Shown here one piece after another: positions 60,178-64,000 of a DNA stretch of 64,000 nt. The first letter of the stretch is position 1. The number at the start of each line of letters is the position of its first letter. Below the pieces are notes generated by a model. It was not told where the DNA came from, searched no databases, and saw only the letters and a list, made by a program, of their open reading frames with translations. The DNA lies in contig JBFXAZ010000010.1 of NCBI GenBank assembly GCA_050183765.1, positions 13,267 to 77,266 on the forward strand. Reading direction: 5' to 3'. Made by a program: the position numbers and the translations under genes. This DNA comes from JAFAZJ01 sp050183765 (GTDB lineage Bacteria; Pseudomonadota; Alphaproteobacteria; Reyranellales; Reyranellaceae).

Positions 60178-61098
60178 ATGGATCAGATCATCGGCAACGG
60201 CGCGGCCGCGGGCGGCGCCGACCTGGTCAAGGACTCCGACCAGAAAATGTTCGCCAAGGACGTCATCGACGCCAGCCGTACCCGGCCGGTGATCGTCGAT
60301 TTCTGGGCGCCGTGGTGCGGGCCGTGCAAGACCCTGGGCCCGATCATCGAGAAGCAGGTCAAGGCCGCCAAGGGCGCCGTCGAGTTGGTGAAGATCAACA
60401 TCGACGAGAACCAGATGCTGGCGCAGCAGCTGCGCATCCAGTCGATCCCGGCCGTCTACGCCTTCTTCCAGGGCCGTCCGGTCGACGGTTTCGTCGGCGC
60501 GCTGCCCGAGAGCCAGGTCAAGCAGTTCATCGACCGCCTGGTGCAGGCCACCGGCGGGCCGCCGGGCGCCGAGGAGATGGCCGCCGCGCTCGAGGCGGCG
60601 CAGAAAGCGATGACCGAGGGCGACCTCGCCCAGGCGGCGCAGATCTACGACGCCATCCTGCAGCAGGAGTCGGAATCGGCGCCGGCGATCGCCGGCCTGA
60701 TGAAGGTGCGGCTCGCCACCGACGATCTCGAAGGCGCCAAGGAGCTGCTGGCCTCGCTGCCGCCCGAGCTCGCCAAGCACGCCGACATCGTCGCGGCGAA
60801 ATCGGCGATCGACCTGGCCGAGCAGGCCGCCGACACCGGCCCGGTGGGCGAGCTGGAGGCCAAGGTCGCGGCCGACGAGAAGGACCACCAGGCGCGTCTC
60901 GATCTCGCCATGGCGCTGTACGCCAACGGCCGCCGCCAGGAGGCGCTCGATCATCTGCTGACCTCGATCAAGCTCGACCGCAAATGGAACGACGAGGCGG
61001 CGCGCAAACAGCTGCTGAAGTTCTTCGAGGCGCTGGGCTTCGCCGATCCGCTGAGCGTCGACGGGCGCAAGCGGCTGTCCTCGATCCTGTTCTCGTAG
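60178..61098 (+). CDS. CnoX/YbbN-like thioredoxin with TPR region
   Basis: A 306-residue protein: thioredoxin domain with the redox motif WCGPC (C47, C50) and TPR-like helical repeats from about residue 125 to the end (EGDLAQAAQIYDAILQQE and LYANGRRQEALDHLL). This is the YbbN/CnoX layout, a co-chaperone that protects clients from oxidation and passes them to GroEL. Unlike the Escherichia coli form, the active CxxC is intact. ATG 60178 follows azlD by 69 bases. Confidence 0.92.
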   Translation: MDQIIGNGAAAGGADLVKDSDQKMFAKDVIDASRTRPVIVDFWAPWCGPCKTLGPIIEKQVKAAKGAVELVKINIDENQMLAQQLRIQSIPAVYAFFQGRPVDGFVGALPESQVKQFIDRLVQATGGPPGAEEMAAALEAAQKAMTEGDLAQAAQIYDAILQQESESAPAIAGLMKVRLATDDLEGAKELLASLPPELAKHADIVAAKSAIDLAEQAADTGPVGELEAKVAADEKDHQARLDLAMALYANGRRQEALDHLLTSIKLDRKWNDEAARKQLLKFFEALGFADPLSVDGRKRLSSILFS

Positions 61099-61115
61099 TC
61101 GCCGGGGTCGCTGCG

Positions 61116-61823
61116 GTGGTCGGGCGGCGGTCCTCCAATCCGTTCGATCCGGCCTTCGAGCAATTGCCCGAAGCGCTGCCGATCTTTCCCTTGAGCGGCG
61201 TGCTGCTGCTGCCCGGCGGCCGGCTGCCGCTCAACATCTTCGAGCCGCGCTATCTGGCGATGTTCTTCGACGCCCTGGCCGGACACCGCATGATCGGCAT
61301 GCTGCAGCCCACCATGCCCGGCGGCTTCGCCGGCGATGGCCTGCCGGAGGAAAGCGGACCGCCGCCGGTCGAGGGCGTCGGCTGCGCCGGTCGCATCGTC
61401 GCCTTCTCCGAGACCGACGACGGACGGCTGCTGGTGACACTGGCCGGGCTGATCCGCTTCGAGACCGGCAAGGAGCTGCCGCTGCACGCCAACGGCTATC
61501 GCCGGGTGATCCCGAACTACGAGCGCTTCCGCGACGATCTCGAGGGCGACGAGCCGATCATCGAGCTCGATCGCGCGCGGCTGGTGACGGCGCTGGAAGG
61601 CTATTTCCGCGCCCGCAAGCTGCAGGGCGACTGGAGCGGGCTGAAGCGCGCCAGCGACGACAACCTCGTGACCTCGCTGGCCATGGTCTGCCCTTTCGCG
61701 CCGTCGGAAAAGCAGGCGCTGCTGGAAGCGCCCGACGGCCCGGCCCGCGCGCGCCTGCTGATCGCGCTGCTGGAGATGGCGGCGATGGGCGGCGGCGAGC
61801 CCGAGACGCCGTCGCGCCACTGA
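61116..61823 (+). CDS. Lon substrate-binding (LON-N) domain protein
   Basis: A 235-residue protein with the LON N-domain: LPIFPLSGVLLLPGGRLPLNIFEPRYLAM in pieces, VGCAGRIVAFSETDDGRLLVTLAGLIRF in pieces, and a helical C-terminal part. It lacks the ATPase and protease parts of Lon. Such proteins are widespread in alphaproteobacteria, often next to a thioredoxin gene as here. Start GTG 61116 is taken, 17 bases after the thioredoxin stop. Confidence 0.9.
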   Translation: MVGRRSSNPFDPAFEQLPEALPIFPLSGVLLLPGGRLPLNIFEPRYLAMFFDALAGHRMIGMLQPTMPGGFAGDGLPEESGPPPVEGVGCAGRIVAFSETDDGRLLVTLAGLIRFETGKELPLHANGYRRVIPNYERFRDDLEGDEPIIELDRARLVTALEGYFRARKLQGDWSGLKRASDDNLVTSLAMVCPFAPSEKQALLEAPDGPARARLLIALLEMAAMGGGEPETPSRH

Positions 61824-61865
61824 ACCGCTCGTGGTATAGGGAAGATCAAGCGTCCGGAGCGTCGC

Positions 61866-62075
61866 ATGTCCCCTTCCGAAACGCCGGCCGGCAAGGTCGG
61901 CATCGACCCGAAACTGCTCGAGATCCTGGTCTGCCCGGTGACCCACGGGCCGTTGGAGTTCGACGCCGCCGCCGGCGAGCTGATCAGCCGCCGGGCGGGT
62001 CTCGCCTACCCGATCCGCGACGGCATCCCCATCATGTTGCCGGGCGAAGCGCGCCGGCTGGAGGATTCGCCATGA
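61866..62075 (+). CDS. Trm112-family protein
   Basis: A 69-residue protein with the Trm112 pattern: LLEILVCPVTHGPLEFD and SRRAGLAYPIRDGIPIML. Trm112-like proteins activate methyltransferases in other organisms; the bacterial role is uncertain. Only one Cys remains of the zinc set. It overlaps the DUF971 gene by four bases. Confidence 0.9.
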   Translation: MSPSETPAGKVGIDPKLLEILVCPVTHGPLEFDAAAGELISRRAGLAYPIRDGIPIMLPGEARRLEDSP

Positions 62076-62458
62076 GCCTGGCCGAGGCACAGGCCGCCGG
62101 CACGCAGCCTTGGCCGGCCGAGATCCGACTGTTCCGCGAGCTCGGCCAGCTGGAGGTCGATTTCGAGGACGGCCGCAACTTCACCTATCCGGCCGAGTAT
62201 CTGCGCGTCGAGAGCCCGTCGGCCGAGGTGCAGGGCCACAGCGCCGACCAGAAGAAGATCGTCGCCGGCCGCCGCCACGTGCGCATCGACGGGATCGAGC
62301 CGGTCGGCAACTACGCCATCCGCATCCGCTTCAGCGACAAGCACGATACCGGCATCTTCAGCTGGGCCTACCTGCGCGAGCTCGGCGAGAAGTACCAGGA
62401 GAAGTGGGACGCCTATCTCGCCGCGTTGCTCTATCGCGGGCTGAGCCGCGATCCCTGA
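62072..62458 (+). CDS. DUF971-family protein
   Basis: A 128-residue protein resembling the N-terminal domain of gamma-butyrobetaine hydroxylase (DUF971): WPAEIRLFRELGQLEVDFEDG in pieces, FTYPAEYLRVESPSAEVQGH in pieces, and HDTGIFSWAYLRELG. Coupled to trm112 (ATGA) and followed five bases later by the monooxygenase gene. Confidence 0.9.
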   Translation: MSLAEAQAAGTQPWPAEIRLFRELGQLEVDFEDGRNFTYPAEYLRVESPSAEVQGHSADQKKIVAGRRHVRIDGIEPVGNYAIRIRFSDKHDTGIFSWAYLRELGEKYQEKWDAYLAALLYRGLSRDP

Positions 62459-62462
62459 ACCC

Positions 62463-63719
62463 ATGCGGATCATCGTCATCGGCGGCGGCATCGGCGGCCT
62501 GACCGCGGCGCTCTGCCTGCACGAAGCCGGCCACGCGGTGCGCGTCTACGAGGCCGTCGGCGAGATCCGCGCGCTGGGCGTCGGCATCAACGTGCAGCCC
62601 AGCGCCGTCCGCATCCTCTCGAAGCTCGGCCTGGTCGACGACCTCGACAAGGTGGCGATCCGCACCGCCGAGCTGGTCTTCGCCAACCGCCACGGCCAGC
62701 CGATCTGGCGCGATCCGCGCGGGCTGGACGGCGGCTATCCCTGGCCGCAATTCTCGATCCATCGCGGCGATCTGCAGATGGCGCTGCTCAACGCCGCCAC
62801 GGCACGGCTGGGCGCCGACAACATCCGCCCCGGCCATCGGCTTGCGCGCTTCGAGCAGGGCGCCGACGGCATCACCGCGCACTTCGTCGACCGCGACGGC
62901 AAGCCGATCGGCAGCGACAGCGCCGATATCCTGGTCGGCGCCGACGGCATCCATTCGACGGTGCGCGCGACGTTCTTTCCCCAAGAGGGCCCGCCGCGCT
63001 GGCAGGGCGTGATGATGTGGCGCGGCGTCAGCGAAGGCATGCCGTTCCTCACCGGCCGCTCGATGGTGCAGGCCGGCTATCACCGCCAAAAATTCGTCTG
63101 CTATCCGATCTCGCGCGCGCATGCCGGGCGCGGCACGGCGCTGATCAACTGGATCGCCGATCTCTATCTCGGCGAGGGCACCACGCCGCCGCGCGAGGAC
63201 TGGAACAAGCCCGGCGACGCCAACGACATCCTGCCGAAATTCGCCGGCTGGAATTTCGGCTGGCTCGACGTGCCCACGATCATCCGCACGGCCAGCGCGA
63301 TCTTCGAGTTCCCGATGGTCGATCGCGACCCGCTGCCGGGCTGGAGCCACGGACGGGTGACGCTGCTGGGCGACGCGGCGCATCCGATGTATCCGATCGG
63401 CTCCAACGGCGCCACGCAGGCGATCCTCGACGGCGAGGCCCTGACGATCGCGCTGGCAGAAGAGGCCGATCCGGTGGCGGCGCTGAAGCTCTACGATTCG
63501 CGCCGCCTGCCGCCCACCGCGCGCATCGTCGAGAGCAACCGCAAGCACGGGCTGGATCGCGTGCTCGACATCGTCGAGGAGCGCGCGCCCGATGGTTTCA
63601 CCGATCTAGAGAAGGTTCTGCCGGCGGCCGAGCTCGAGAGCATCGTCGGCGACTACAAGCGCATGGCGCTGTATGACAAGGAAAGCCTGCTGAAGCTCGC
63701 CGCGTTGTCGTCATCCTGA
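62463..63719 (+). CDS. PhzS-like FAD-dependent monooxygenase
   Basis: A 418-residue flavin monooxygenase: IVIGGGIGGLTAALCLHEAGH in pieces (FAD, 4-12), DILVGADGIHSTVR, and the GDAAHPMYPIGSNGATQAILDG in pieces near residue 303. This is the salicylate hydroxylase/PhzS type that hydroxylates aromatic compounds. The gene's last codons and TGA stop lie inside a family 2 repeat, so the last few residues (LSSS) are repeat-derived. Confidence 0.9.
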   Translation: MRIIVIGGGIGGLTAALCLHEAGHAVRVYEAVGEIRALGVGINVQPSAVRILSKLGLVDDLDKVAIRTAELVFANRHGQPIWRDPRGLDGGYPWPQFSIHRGDLQMALLNAATARLGADNIRPGHRLARFEQGADGITAHFVDRDGKPIGSDSADILVGADGIHSTVRATFFPQEGPPRWQGVMMWRGVSEGMPFLTGRSMVQAGYHRQKFVCYPISRAHAGRGTALINWIADLYLGEGTTPPREDWNKPGDANDILPKFAGWNFGWLDVPTIIRTASAIFEFPMVDRDPLPGWSHGRVTLLGDAAHPMYPIGSNGATQAILDGEALTIALAEEADPVAALKLYDSRRLPPTARIVESNRKHGLDRVLDIVEERAPDGFTDLEKVLPAAELESIVGDYKRMALYDKESLLKLAALSSS

Positions 63720-63810
63720 GCGCAGCGAAGGATCTGGCGGTATCGCGGTCATACGCGGGCACCGTGACCGATGACACCACCGCAGGGTCCTTCGCTTCGC
63801 TCAGGACGAC
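63707..63810. repeat. Family 2 palindromic repeat supplying the monooxygenase stop
   Basis: GTCGTCATCCTGAGCGCAGCGAAGGATC at the left pairs with GGTCCTTCGCTTCGCTCAGGACGAC at the right. The TGA at 63717-63719 ends the monooxygenase gene. The inner part (GCGGTATCGCGGTCAT and CACCGTGACCGATGACACC) is nearly repeated in the copy at 63871. Confidence 0.9.
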
Positions 63811-63870
63811 CGGAGTGGGCGCGCCATCCGGCATCACGCGGTGCGCCCCGGAACCCGTGGAAGCTCTGAC

Positions 63871-63971
63871 GTCGTCCTGAGCGCAGCGAAGGATCTCGCG
63901 GTTTCGCGATCATGCGTGGGCACCGTGACCGACGGCACCACCGCAGGGTCCTTCGCTTCGCTCAGGACGAC
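63871..63971. repeat. Family 2 palindromic repeat, direct duplicate of the previous one
   Basis: The same outer arms (GTCGTCCTGAGCGCAGCG and complement) and inner stretch CACCGTGACCGACGGCACC as in 63707-63810. The two copies lie 60 bases apart in the same order. The rest of 63720-64000 shows no gene. Confidence 0.9.
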
Positions 63972-64000
63972 GGGGATGGACGCACCATCACGATGCGCGC

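Overview
The window reads as a chromosomal segment of a high-GC alphaproteobacterium. The style fits soil Rhodospirillales or Hyphomicrobiales such as Reyranella, but I cannot fix the genus. Supporting signs are GC-rich codons throughout, many class III CoA-transferases, TauD-type dioxygenases and MFS/EamA carriers, a GTTC-N7-GTTC SOS box of the alphaproteobacterial type, and intergenic palindromic repeats of kinds common in these genomes. No rRNA, tRNA, transposase, integrase or CRISPR array was seen. Genes are dense, and no gene-free stretch exceeds about 300 bases. The longest gaps are filled by repeat elements.

Layout. 1-4065: an edge-truncated TauD dioxygenase, a LeuB-type dehydrogenase, a VOC protein, a GNAT and a Tat-exported caspase-like protein, all on the minus strand. 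4170-8433: a compact block with visibly lower GC. It has an HTH-fused SF2 helicase and a small Cys4 protein on the minus strand, and a UvrD-like SF1 helicase diverging from them through overlapping promoters. This is the best candidate for an undescribed (possibly defence) system, and it lies between two paralogous GNAT genes. 8435-12961: the second GNAT, an acyl-CoA dehydrogenase behind a perfect palindrome, an EamA carrier, and a YWW/HNH-like protein coupled to a membrane protein. 13123-25847: a secreted hydrolase, HAD, SDR, DUF1330, TetR and EamA genes, a CoA-transferase, an L,D-transpeptidase-like protein, a FAH-family hydrolase, a Crp/Fnr regulator, guanine deaminase, a zinc metallopeptidase, exonuclease III and a DHA2 exporter. 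25909-27497: a MarR-HlyD pair diverging from that exporter (an EmrRAB-like set). 27659-31301: three tandem class III CoA-transferases in one operon.

32938-40240: a complete dipeptide-type ABC transporter (two permeases, binding protein, two ATPases) with an embedded D-aminoacylase-like amidohydrolase. Together these make a coherent uptake-and-deacylation operon. 40807-42756: a TonB-dependent ZnuD-like receptor behind a putative Zur box. 42763-45880: a DUF4347-like protein, CHRD, CBS, a secreted protein and a GST. 45965-47191: nitrile hydratase alpha and beta. 47292-52557: membrane, NlpC/P60-like and luciferase-like genes, and a coupled pair of an unknown 534-residue protein and a racemase-like protein. 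52640-56421: SnoaL-like, DUF1185 and GFA genes, SOS-boxed comM, and a VapBC toxin-antitoxin pair with its palindromic operator. 56520-60108: tricarballylate oxidation genes tcuB and tcuA, then azlCD. 60178-63719: a CnoX-like thioredoxin-TPR protein, a Lon-N domain protein, Trm112, DUF971 and a PhzS-like flavin monooxygenase.

Three families of intergenic inverted repeats (12 copies) punctuate the window. Some supply gene stop codons or create false N-terminal extensions. Function calls come from reading motifs by eye; no database was searched.
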